Positions 24,401 to 31,947 of a stretch of 40,784 nucleotides of DNA are shown piece by piece. This stretch comes from Bacteroidales bacterium. Lineage in GTDB: Bacteria; Bacteroidota; Bacteroidia; Bacteroidales; UBA3824. Location: positions 1-40,784 of the forward strand of contig JAGCYI010000161.1 in assembly GCA_017960885.1 (NCBI GenBank). The letters run 5' to 3'. How positions within the stretch are numbered: position 1 is the stretch's first letter; every line of letters begins with the position of its first letter. The position numbers were made by a program, and so were the translations under genes. The notes below the pieces were generated by a model. It ran no database searches and was not told the origin of the DNA. It worked only from the letters and a program-made list of their open reading frames with translations.

Positions 24401-26030
24401 CCGTAATCCTACTTTTCATTCCGAAAATATCGCTATCCTCACTAAAAACGCCGAAAATCAAATTGCTATCAAATCCGCTGATATGCACAACGATTCGCTT
24501 CATGTCCACAATATATTTTTCGACAAGGGTGACGTTATTAATCTTAATCAAAATCGAGGTGTTTCATCGTTATTTATTCCTGATATTTTTGTTGTTAAGC
24601 CTGATTTAGAATCTGTTGCTTTCGACAGAGCTATCAAAGCGGAAAAAATATTCTTAAACTCGCCCGAAGCTGAGTTTGTGGCTGGCAAACGTCCCGACCG
24701 TAAACCTAAATTCGACATTACAAATATTTATAATAAATTTAAGGCAGTAGTTGTTGATACTTTTTATGCTGGAAATATTTGTTTGGATATTTATCGCACA
24801 GGTAAAAATACCGTGAAACTCAATAATTTGGACTTTAAAATGGTGGGACTTGATACTCGTAATATTCAAGACGACCGTTTCCCTGTTAAGGAGATTACCA
24901 CAGGTATCAACGATTACACTGTATATTTAAAAGATAGTTTGTATATGCTTCACGCTGGACGTGTTGAGTTTGCTCCCGATAAAAACGATATTGTAGTTTA
25001 TAATGTTGAATATCGCCCTACATCGTCGCGGTATAATTTCTACAAGTTGTTCCCATTCCGCAAAAGTGCTACTTTTTTATTATGCGAAAAGCTCACGGCT
25101 CACAATTTCGACATCGATGAGTTCGCTCTTCACCGTCATATAGATATTGGCAAATTGTATGTTGACCATTTGTCGCTCAATTCGTATCTCAATCGCTCAA
25201 AACCATCTGATACTTCGTCGATTAAGCCTAATCTCCATCAGCTGATTCGTAAAATTCCATTGAAACTAACCATTGATACTGCCATTGTGTCAAATAGCTA
25301 TATTGCTGTAGAACAACTCAGTCCTGAGGCTTCTGTGCCTGGGGTTCTCACTATTAACAATATTTCGGGCAGGGTATTCAATTTTACCAACGACACCGCT
25401 CGCATTCGTCATGATAGCACAATGACAGCTTCTATTGACGGACTTCTTATGGGTAAGGCAGGTATTAAGGCCGATTTTAAGTATTTTCTGAATTCGCCTA
25501 CCGACGAGTTTATTATCAAGGCGAAAACCGATACTGTTTTCTTACCCGATCTGAATCCTTTTCTCGAAAATGCCCTCTTTGCTCGTATCGACGACGGTGT
25601 TATGCAAAGCGCTGATATTGAGTTTACTTCTGATAATAAATCCTCTACTGGCGTTTCTATTTTCCGTTATAATGGATTGAAACTCTCTGTAAACAAGCAC
25701 GATAGTATTCAGCCCAAACGTCGCGGCTTGCTTTCTTTCCTTGCTAACTCGCTTATTCGAACCGACAATCCTAAACATAAACTATCTCGTGTTAAAAGGG
25801 GTTTTATTTATGCTGAACCAGATTTTCATAAGAGCTTTTCATCTTATTGGATAAAATCTGTGCTGTCGGGTGCTAAGGCTACCGCAGGTTTTGAGAGCAA
25901 GGAACAGAAGGATGAACGTAAAACTTTTTCTAAAATCAAGGACGTAATTAGCATTAAACATCATATAGAAGAAAAACAACGAAAAAAACAACGCAAACAA
26001 TTTGAAGAGGAAATTAAAAATGAAGAATAA
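21489..26030 (+). CDS. Very large AsmA/TamB-like envelope protein
   Basis: 1513 residues. A basic N-terminus (KKKRKFWKFLLKLF) and one membrane helix (about 25-48) anchor it in the inner membrane; the rest is periplasmic. The first periplasmic segment (LKEKICQNVSDQTNGLYTINFDDIRLNFLGRSILLTNF) matches the start of AsmA-like and DUF748-type proteins. These form long beta-grooves and are thought to move phospholipids toward the outer membrane or shape the envelope. The pattern 'vdi.n..i....dsi.i.d....' recurs at irregular spacing through the whole length (for example at about residues 260, 350, 470, 740, 1070, 1370). The C-terminus is strongly charged (EEKQRKKQRKQFEEEIKNEE), unlike the DUF490 end of TamB. 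It overlaps both neighbours (8 bp and 11 bp), so it is translationally coupled to the AmpG-like and Mur ligase genes. Confidence 0.72.
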   Translation: MPENQDIEPEKAVEKQPKKKRKFWKFLLKLFVVLAVVVGVAQYVLYYYAFPLLKEKICQNVSDQTNGLYTINFDDIRLNFLGRSILLTNFSMKADTSVYMQLKEQMAYNRAIYNISVGNFAIKNIRLSSIFGSRRLRIKSIELDRPVIRLAGKPDEKNKGKYDAIHKDLYPLISNYFTKVEIKKISVTNGFFDFYKTVTDDKEMAVVGNINIAMNDFYVDEDVYKTNNRLFYSDVIKIFSSGYKIRLADSIHTVSAGDLIINSSDSIVFATDVKLLAEGPKAAYSTKEKFNVSLDTVSVTGVDINKAYFQEVVDIKAVSLVNPKIAFATGRRRNKENQKFESTGQGNWYSLIKGTLKAINIDTFTISDASLQVSNPKFSKPAYEVGNVNITLLGFALDSLSYLNRNKILYSNDLDISIRDFDMRLPDRVHLLSSSSLDVSTKNKSVVASKISIRPLYDAKDSTDSRMNISVPKLDITNIDIKKAYNTQIFSIGLMSIYKPQIESKSFNDTSVIKHKRQSLMKLLSDEYFQSLNIAKFNIKESYINIDQQSSILEDSLTISGLLTLSVDNFETGRTLLSSGEKPFIVSNVYMTLDNFVMKPSTNIHILKGQNLTVNSRTKSISFLNFSYSADTESLLIPVLQRLNKHSVMDFKVSKAVISNTNLIQGFYNNKVEIGNFQIMNPQLVFIEYPHLKRLLSDSLSNDSVYTPIVKTNTEPTHRDSVFNSLSELEKSFATMLPKSLNIVRIDSLHLDSGIVRITVRDSLNQNRISTENRFKLDIDHFYFDRDSIDPVGRFLFADNYGLNIKNFQFLLPDRVHNVKATDITLGTSAGFLNMDMVFVSQNHEYTYSNKNVVNAYFPAIYFRGIDFVRFAKTGFLCTDTCLIDKTVFTISKPEQKVVDSSAAKKKPPILNQFLNSLQISKIISNDSKFGIYSNINNIPTRTFYAGFDLSLDSLTIDSANIAERGHLISFRNPTFHSENIAILTKNAENQIAIKSADMHNDSLHVHNIFFDKGDVINLNQNRGVSSLFIPDIFVVKPDLESVAFDRAIKAEKIFLNSPEAEFVAGKRPDRKPKFDITNIYNKFKAVVVDTFYAGNICLDIYRTGKNTVKLNNLDFKMVGLDTRNIQDDRFPVKEITTGINDYTVYLKDSLYMLHAGRVEFAPDKNDIVVYNVEYRPTSSRYNFYKLFPFRKSATFLLCEKLTAHNFDIDEFALHRHIDIGKLYVDHLSLNSYLNRSKPSDTSSIKPNLHQLIRKIPLKLTIDTAIVSNSYIAVEQLSPEASVPGVLTINNISGRVFNFTNDTARIRHDSTMTASIDGLLMGKAGIKADFKYFLNSPTDEFIIKAKTDTVFLPDLNPFLENALFARIDDGVMQSADIEFTSDNKSSTGVSIFRYNGLKLSVNKHDSIQPKRRGLLSFLANSLIRTDNPKHKLSRVKRGFIYAEPDFHKSFSSYWIKSVLSGAKATAGFESKEQKDERKTFSKIKDVISIKHHIEEKQRKKQRKQFEEEIKNEE

Positions 26031-27375
26031 ATATTTTTTTATAGGTATTGCCGGTAGCGGTATGAGCGCTATTGCTCAGTTTCTTAGGGGCAAAGGCCGC
26101 GAAGTAAGCGGTTCTGACCGTATTTTTGCATCGCCTGAGGGTCAGGATACCAAACACAAACTCGAAGCTGAAGGTATAAAATGTTATAACCAAGGCGAGA
26201 CCGTTCCCGATCTCGACACCGATTGCGTGGTGGTTTCTACTGCCATCGAGGAGACCGTTCCCGAATATGCTTTTGCAATGAAAAACAATCTTAGAATACT
26301 GCACCGCAGCAAGTTGCTTGCCGACATCGCTCTCAAAAGCAAGACTATCGCCGTGAGCGGTACATCGGGAAAATCAACAACTACCGCAATGATTTACTGT
26401 ATCTTAGAGAAATGCGGCTTTTCGCCGTCGCTCATTTCGGGCGCAGGACTTGTGGAACTTCAAAACCAAGGCAAAATAGGCAACGCCGCCGTTGGCAACA
26501 GCGATTATCTTGTTATTGAATCCGACGAGTCTGACGGAACTATAAAAAATTATCGTCCCTCCATTGGCGTAATTCTCAATATCGACCGCGACCACAAGGA
26601 GATTCCCGAACTTATGGAACTCTTTACCGCTTTTGCCCGCAACACCCGCAACAATCTCATTGTCAACCAAGACAACGAACGCTCGGCATCGCTCTCTATT
26701 GATATTGTCAACGATTTTTCGTGCCGTGGCTTTGCGGGCAACAATGCCGAGGATTTTGTGCAAAATCCCGACAGCATAGAGTTCACTTGCGACGATACTC
26801 GCTTTAAAATCAATGTGATAGGTCGCCACAATATGGAAAACGCTATGGCAGCCATTTCTGTGGCTCGTGTACTCGGCATCAGCGACAAGGATTCTGCCGC
26901 CGCCCTTGCTCAGTATCAAGGCATTTATCGTCGCAACCGAGTGATTGGCAATAAAAACGGCATCGTGATTATGGACGATTTTGCCCACAATCCTGCCAAA
27001 ATTTCAGCATCCATTTCGGCGTGTCAGGCTATCAGCAAGCGAGTTATTGCGTGGTTTCAGCCGCACGGTTTCGCTCCTTCGCGTATGATGAAAGACGAAC
27101 TCATTGAGCGTCTCGCCGCCCTTCTCCGTCCCGACGACCGCATTATTTTCTCCAAAATCTATTACGCCGGAGGCACAGCCGACCAATCATTCTCAGCAAG
27201 CACCTTTGCCGACTCCCTCGCTGCCCTCGGTAAAAATGCCCTCTACATTGCAGACCGTCAAGATATTATCCCCGAACTCCGCTCCACTGCCCAACCCGGC
27301 GACATCATTCTCCTTATGGGCGCCCGCGACCCCTCCCTTGCCGATTTTGCCGAAACTGTCAAAGACGCACTATAA
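26020..27375 (+). CDS. Mur ligase of the MurC/Mpl family
   Basis: 451 residues from the ATG at 26020; the TTG six codons earlier is less likely. N-terminal Rossmann-like domain IGIAGSGMSAIAQFLRGKG (about 7-25) with GSD, as in MurC and Mpl. P-loop Gly114-Thr-Ser-Gly-Lys118-Ser-Thr-Thr. Middle-domain motif ESDESDGTI (about 167-175). Third-domain motif Asp319-Asp-Phe-Ala-His-Asn-Pro325. MurC joins L-Ala to UDP-MurNAc; Mpl reattaches a recycled tripeptide. The length (about 450) and the upstream AmpG-like importer favour an Mpl-like recycling role. However, DDFAHNP rather than the usual DD(Y/F)xHHP and GTSGKST rather than GTHGKTT set it apart from both. Last gene of the four-gene operon, overlapping the AsmA-like gene by 11 bp. 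Confidence 0.82.
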   Translation: MKNKYFFIGIAGSGMSAIAQFLRGKGREVSGSDRIFASPEGQDTKHKLEAEGIKCYNQGETVPDLDTDCVVVSTAIEETVPEYAFAMKNNLRILHRSKLLADIALKSKTIAVSGTSGKSTTTAMIYCILEKCGFSPSLISGAGLVELQNQGKIGNAAVGNSDYLVIESDESDGTIKNYRPSIGVILNIDRDHKEIPELMELFTAFARNTRNNLIVNQDNERSASLSIDIVNDFSCRGFAGNNAEDFVQNPDSIEFTCDDTRFKINVIGRHNMENAMAAISVARVLGISDKDSAAALAQYQGIYRRNRVIGNKNGIVIMDDFAHNPAKISASISACQAISKRVIAWFQPHGFAPSRMMKDELIERLAALLRPDDRIIFSKIYYAGGTADQSFSASTFADSLAALGKNALYIADRQDIIPELRSTAQPGDIILLMGARDPSLADFAETVKDAL

Positions 27376-27381
27376 AAAGTA

Positions 27382-27406
27382 ATTCGCTTGAATTCGTTTC
27401 CATTCG
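27382..27406 (+). repeat. ATTCG repeat with exact 10-bp period
   Basis: ATTCG starts at 27382, 27392 and 27402, just after the Mur ligase stop codon. Same family as the copies near 17.3-17.5 and 19.05-19.14 kb. Confidence 0.5.
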
Positions 27407-27423
27407 CTGTAATTTTTGTTTTA

Positions 27424-27452
27424 AAGAAAAACACCCCCGCCGCCCGGCGGGG
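27424..27452 (-). terminator. Intrinsic terminator for the T9SS cargo gene
   Basis: A GC-rich stem CCCCGCC (27435-27441) / GGCGGGG (27446-27452) is followed on the minus strand by GTGTTTTTCTTT. On the plus strand no T run follows, so it serves mainly the leftward gene. Confidence 0.72.
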
Positions 27453-27488
27453 ATTGTGAAAAAATCGTAATAACAGCTTCCTTTGCCA

Positions 27489-30449
27489 TTATTTAGTCAC
27501 CTCAAATTTTATTCTTCTGATGCTTTTTGGGGTTTTAACTTCGAGGATGTATAAGCCTTGCTGGAGGTTTTGGTTGATGGAATGCTCGTAGTTTTGCAAA
27601 CCAACAAGTTTTTCGCGCAGCACGTACTTGTAGCTGCTGATGCTGTATATTGTCAGCACGGCATCCTTGGCGCAGTCGAGGTCGAGAAACAGTGTGAAGT
27701 TGCCGTTGTTTGGGTTGGGGCCTATGCGGCAGTCGAGAATCTCGTCAGAATCATAAAAGTCGGGGATATACTCCTCTTCGGGACGGGTTAGATTGCTTAT
27801 GTTCAGATTTTTTGTTACAGTGGAAATGCATCCTTTGTAGTAGCCTGTAAGCTTGATTTTGTAAGTGGAAAGCTTGTCGAGTGCGTTGGTGCTGATAGTG
27901 AGCGTGGTGGAATCTTTGGGGAAATCTCCTATGAGGTTTTCAGAAAACGACCATTTGAGCGAGTCGAGCTCGTGGCTTGATGTTTCCACGATTTTGGCAT
28001 AGTCGTCGTTGTAAATATCCGATGGCAAAAGGAAATTCATTTTTAATGATTCTTTGCTTTGCACAATGGTAATGGTGTCTTCGGCAAAGCAATCGTCGTA
28101 ACGGATGGTTTTTAAATAGTATTCGCCTTCGGGTGATGCGTTGTTGAGTTTCAAGATGTTTTTGTCTTTCAGGGTTTTGCCTTCGGGATTTTTCCAAATA
28201 TAGTCGGCAAAATCACCGGCATCGATTTCAAGTTCGGAATCTTGGCAGATGCTGTAATTGTGAATGATATTGTTGTTGATTACTTGTGGAGGTTCGTTGA
28301 TTTTGGTATCTTTTTCTATAAAGCAATTGTTGGAGTCTGCCACGGTGATATGATAATCTGCGGCAATGAGTTTTGTGATGTTGGGCGAAACAATAGAATC
28401 GTTTAACCAATATGTATAAGGCTTTACACCGCCATCCGGAGAAACAATAATAGAGCCGTCGTTGTAGCCAAAACACGAGGCATCATTTGCTTCGAATTTT
28501 TTGAAAATTAATTGGTTAGGTTGTTTGATTTCATATTCAGAATTCACAGAGCACACGCCATCAGAAAGTTTTAAAGAGTAAGTTCCTATAGGCAAATTAT
28601 CAATAAAATTTTGGGTGGAATTGGTGTTCCAAAGATAGGAAATGGGTCTGTTAGGGTCGGCATATTTGAGACTTAGAATTTGAATTTTGCCGGTGGCATC
28701 TCCGTGGCATGCCACATCGGTGATTTCATACTTATCAACGCCTAAAGTGTCGGGCATTATTACATATGTTTCGTTAGTAGAAGTACTGCGGGCTTTTTTG
28801 CCGCCGTGTATAGAATCTTCTGTTGAAATATTTGCATCATAAAATGCTAATTTGTAAGAAAACTCTTTTTGATTATTGTTAGGAATTACAATAGTATCAC
28901 CTTGATGTATTTCTGTTTCGCTGTTGTTGCCGATTATGGTATAATTATAACCATTAGACAACCCTCCTGATATGCTATCGATTTTAACCTTATGCATATC
29001 GTAAAAGCAATCTGCAGGTATAGGTTTTACATCTACGTATATTGAAGGATAGGCTTTGAGGCTATCTTTATTGATGGTAATAATAGTGGGAATTGATAAG
29101 GTATCTTTTGGTACAATTGTGATGCTGTCTAAATCGGGATAGCAGGTGATGTAGTATGGGGTAGCAAATAGAGGAATGGTTGAATCTGTTTGTACATGTT
29201 CTTTATTATAATATGTAAGATTTTCTTCTATAGTTTTATTGCCCGGTTTGTATTTAAATGTATGATTAGAATTTGTTGGATATGATTCTGTTATGGTGAT
29301 AGAATCTTTGAGAGAGTTGTTGTTTACATTATATATTTTGAGATTAATAGCTTGAGTAGTATCTTCGTTGTGCCAATGTGTGAATTCATCTATTTTTTTA
29401 TCAAGATAATTGTATTTGATTTCAGGTACGTATGCATCAAGATTTACTTGGCAGTAATTGTCGTTTTTATCACTAATCTGTAATTGATATTGACCTGTGG
29501 GAATGAATTGTGGCTTGTGGTTATCATTTATTGCTTTGTAATTTTTACTTACAGTTTTACCTTCAAAAACAAAATTACAATTTTTGTATTGTTGACTATT
29601 CTTTATTACTAACTGATTGTCTTTAATATAAATATCATCTCTGTGGTATGGAACTTCTTCTATTATTTTACCAAAATGAGTTATACCAAGATTTAATTTG
29701 AAAAAATCGAAATCTCCCGATCCGGCAAAAATGTATAGGTCAAAAGGTTCGTTATATCCAATTGAATCAGTTATGTCTTTAGTTGACACTGTAAATTCAG
29801 TTTGACCTTGTGCAATTTTCTTTAATAAATATTTTGTTTTAGGATTATTTTTTTTGGCAAAATAAACAGATGAGTTAAACGGTAATTCAAAATTGTACTT
29901 GCAATTAAGTTCTGTCCCTGAACATAAGGTATCTCCAGCATCTCTACATTCACATCTAAATATTTCGTAAGAGATTTTTGTTGTACAATGAAAAATACCA
30001 TAATCACCGTCAACATTATCCCATCCATATTCAAAATCACCGAATTGGTCTATTCCATACGATTTATATTTACCCTCTGTAAACTTGTGTTCCCATGCGT
30101 CATTTGCTTCGATAGAGTTATCATAGAACAAAAGGTCTAGTCCAATTTTCTGCGATGTTTTATATTTTAATGTGATAGGCTCTTCTGTTAGATAATAAGT
30201 GGAATCTGGAATATCAGACAATGCACGTTTTTCTGTATAAACGTGTTCATTTCCGTTAGCTGTTATAATTGTATAAACAATCTTATTATCATTGTCTTTT
30301 ATTTTTCTAGTATCTCGCACCATCCAACCAATTAACGGTTTATGAAATGTAACTTTATAAAAAGAATGCTCATAATACTGCGGATTAATCTGCGCATAAT
30401 TAGTCAAGCATCCAAATAATAATATAGATAGTAGTATTAGTTTTTTCAT
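27489..30449 (-). CDS. T9SS-secreted surface protein with SprB-like repeats and type A sorting domain
   Basis: 986 residues. Signal peptide MKKLILLSILLFGCLTNYAQ. A long N-terminal region of unknown fold (about 22-560) is followed by at least two SprB-type repeats at about residues 570-735: the units run from DVACHGDATGKI to the cysteine-containing GTYSLKLSDGVC, and from DASCFGYNDGSI to ADYHITVADSNNC. The C-terminus (about 905-986) has the T9SS type A sorting pattern: 'IGPNPNNGNFTLFL...A.LTIYSI...L.......I...LQQGLYILEVKT...R.KF.V'. That tail directs crossing of the outer membrane through the type IX system and attachment to surface lipopolysaccharide or release. Monocistronic, with a strong terminator downstream. 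An adhesin or other extracellular role is inferred. Confidence 0.88.
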   Translation of the reverse strand: MKKLILLSILLFGCLTNYAQINPQYYEHSFYKVTFHKPLIGWMVRDTRKIKDNDNKIVYTIITANGNEHVYTEKRALSDIPDSTYYLTEEPITLKYKTSQKIGLDLLFYDNSIEANDAWEHKFTEGKYKSYGIDQFGDFEYGWDNVDGDYGIFHCTTKISYEIFRCECRDAGDTLCSGTELNCKYNFELPFNSSVYFAKKNNPKTKYLLKKIAQGQTEFTVSTKDITDSIGYNEPFDLYIFAGSGDFDFFKLNLGITHFGKIIEEVPYHRDDIYIKDNQLVIKNSQQYKNCNFVFEGKTVSKNYKAINDNHKPQFIPTGQYQLQISDKNDNYCQVNLDAYVPEIKYNYLDKKIDEFTHWHNEDTTQAINLKIYNVNNNSLKDSITITESYPTNSNHTFKYKPGNKTIEENLTYYNKEHVQTDSTIPLFATPYYITCYPDLDSITIVPKDTLSIPTIITINKDSLKAYPSIYVDVKPIPADCFYDMHKVKIDSISGGLSNGYNYTIIGNNSETEIHQGDTIVIPNNNQKEFSYKLAFYDANISTEDSIHGGKKARSTSTNETYVIMPDTLGVDKYEITDVACHGDATGKIQILSLKYADPNRPISYLWNTNSTQNFIDNLPIGTYSLKLSDGVCSVNSEYEIKQPNQLIFKKFEANDASCFGYNDGSIIVSPDGGVKPYTYWLNDSIVSPNITKLIAADYHITVADSNNCFIEKDTKINEPPQVINNNIIHNYSICQDSELEIDAGDFADYIWKNPEGKTLKDKNILKLNNASPEGEYYLKTIRYDDCFAEDTITIVQSKESLKMNFLLPSDIYNDDYAKIVETSSHELDSLKWSFSENLIGDFPKDSTTLTISTNALDKLSTYKIKLTGYYKGCISTVTKNLNISNLTRPEEEYIPDFYDSDEILDCRIGPNPNNGNFTLFLDLDCAKDAVLTIYSISSYKYVLREKLVGLQNYEHSINQNLQQGLYILEVKTPKSIRRIKFEVTK

Positions 30450-30463
30450 AATGATATGTATTT

Positions 30464-30504
30464 AAACCATTCAAAACTATCATTAAAATAGTTTTGAATG
30501 GTTT
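30464..30504 (-). terminator. Hairpin terminator between the two minus-strand surface genes
   Basis: Arms of 17 bp, perfect: AAACCATTCAAAACTAT (30464-30480) and ATAGTTTTGAATGGTTT (30488-30504), with a 7-base loop. It begins 19 bases after the lipoprotein gene's stop codon and ends 14 bases before the next ATG, so it also lies in the leader of the T9SS cargo gene. Confidence 0.72.
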
Positions 30505-30522
30505 GTATGTTAGTCGTATGAT

Positions 30523-31800
30523 TTATTTAAGTTTTGTTACAGGGCGAACAGCTACACCTTCCCAATAATCGGCAACCCACTCATTGCGTTCATATGATGA
30601 CCAAATTGGACGTGTAGATTGAGAATTTTGATTCTTTTTAAAACGAAGGGTTATTTTACTAAAATAACCCTTCGTTTCTAACGAATAAGCATCACCCTTA
30701 TTATGGTTGGCGGAGAAAGATGTATAAGGTAAGATTATATAATTGTCGTTATGTTTACTTCTAAGAATTCTTGATTGGGGATATTGGTCTCCGTCGATAA
30801 TAACATAGTCATAGTCTTCAACGGTGCAGTTGTCAAACAACTCTTTCCATTCTTCAATGGATGGAATACGCCATAATTTTCCCCAATTAACAGAGGCAGC
30901 GTCTTGCATATACATTAACGTAAAACGATACCTTATTCCAGCATACGGTTCGTATTGACCATTAATAATTCCAGCAGCTCTATATGTGTCGGTCATTAGG
31001 TTGAACATATTATCATATTTATTATCTAAAAGTGTCCAATTCTCGAATGTATATTCGGTTTTAGGTGAAGTTTCGCCATAGGCAAACAAATAACCTTCTT
31101 TGTTTTCGCTGGTGGTGCCGATATTGGTTTTTGCCCAAAGAGTTCCGCTTGGAAGTCCTAAATCTACATATTCGTGGTCGTTGAGGGTTTCAAATACGGC
31201 GTACAAGTCAACACTGCTTGGGCTTACATATTTTAAACCTTTAGGCAGAAAAGTTCCCGTACCATCGGCTTTGGTATTCCAACCTGCAAAATAATACCCA
31301 TCTTGATATGATAAATTTTCACCGTTGGCTAATATTATAGTATCCGGCATGCTATACAAGGTATATCCTTGATGATACTTGGGTACATCAATTGAAATGG
31401 GGGGTGGTACTTCACCGGTTGCACCGTTGGCGTGGTAGGTAATGGTAATTTTTCGGTTATCCCATACTAAATATAGTGTATCTTGTTTTATAGCATAATT
31501 CTTAGGTTGGTATTTAAATTCACAACTTAGACTTTTCATTGTACATGATAGCATCTCAAAACTACCATCTGCATTTTTATGAGCTAATCCCAAGCAACTC
31601 CTCTCTGTATCGATACGAATTTTATATGATTTACCTGATGCCATTGTTGTATCTTGAGGCGCAATGCAGTCGGTAGCACCATTGGCATCAAAGTGCACTT
31701 GAAAATAATCTTCGGGCGAAGGTTCGCTCTCCTCTTTATTACATCCCGTAAACCACACAGCCGCTGCCATAGCGGCAAAGAAAAATAGATTTTTTTTCAT
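30523..31800 (-). CDS. Lipoprotein with InlB/Listeria-Bacteroides repeats and a FISUMP domain
   Basis: 425 residues. Lipoprotein signal MKKNLFFFAAMAAAVWFTGC with Cys20, then an acidic linker NKEESEPSPED that fits a surface-export signal. Two InlB B-type repeats: one begins FDANGATDCIAPQ (about residue 37), the other TYHANGATGEVPPP to the FAGWNTKADGTGTFLP end (about 122-190). Residues about 207-425 are a FISUMP (Fibrobacter major paralogous) domain: EYVDLGLPSGTLWAKTNIG, GYLFAYGET, WRIPSIEEWKEL and the terminal GVAVRPV. Such lipoproteins are common surface proteins of gut Bacteroidales; ligands unknown. The C-terminal third of the coding sequence contains a perfect 17-bp inverted repeat (30641-30677). 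Confidence 0.88.
   Translation of the reverse strand: MKKNLFFFAAMAAAVWFTGCNKEESEPSPEDYFQVHFDANGATDCIAPQDTTMASGKSYKIRIDTERSCLGLAHKNADGSFEMLSCTMKSLSCEFKYQPKNYAIKQDTLYLVWDNRKITITYHANGATGEVPPPISIDVPKYHQGYTLYSMPDTIILANGENLSYQDGYYFAGWNTKADGTGTFLPKGLKYVSPSSVDLYAVFETLNDHEYVDLGLPSGTLWAKTNIGTTSENKEGYLFAYGETSPKTEYTFENWTLLDNKYDNMFNLMTDTYRAAGIINGQYEPYAGIRYRFTLMYMQDAASVNWGKLWRIPSIEEWKELFDNCTVEDYDYVIIDGDQYPQSRILRSKHNDNYIILPYTSFSANHNKGDAYSLETKGYFSKITLRFKKNQNSQSTRPIWSSYERNEWVADYWEGVAVRPVTKLK
30641..30677. repeat. Perfect inverted repeat inside a coding region
   Basis: AAACGAAGGGTTATTTT (30641-30657), ACT, AAAATAACCCTTCGTTT (30661-30677). It encodes the peptide around GYFSKITLRFK of the FISUMP lipoprotein without breaking the frame. 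A 17-bp perfect stem with a 3-base loop is very unlikely by chance in coding sequence. Confidence 0.9.
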
Positions 31801-31841
31801 TTTGTAATATTTTTAGTTAATGATATAGTTTTATTTTTTGA

Positions 31842-31849
31842 CAAATGTA
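31842..31849 (-). promoter_or_regulatory. Candidate -7 element for the FISUMP lipoprotein
   Basis: TACATTTG on the minus strand, exact TAnnTTTG match, 41 bases before the ATG at 31800. Confidence 0.55.
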
Positions 31850-31893
31850 TCTATTGTGAATCAAAATTCCAAATTTTTTTAAAAAAATAATCG

Positions 31894-31929
31894 TTTTTTT
31901 TTTTTTGTTTATATTTAAATGTATATTTG
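31894..31929 (+). promoter_or_regulatory. Candidate promoter of the surface locus, with a 13-T tract
   Basis: An uninterrupted T13 run (31894-31906) ending in TTTG (31904-31907) is followed by TATATTTG (31922-31929, exact -7 match). The ATG at 31948 is only 18 bases downstream. A T7A7 stretch (31874-31887) lies just upstream. Confidence 0.5.
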
Positions 31930-31947
31930 CCGCCAAAACTAACAAGA

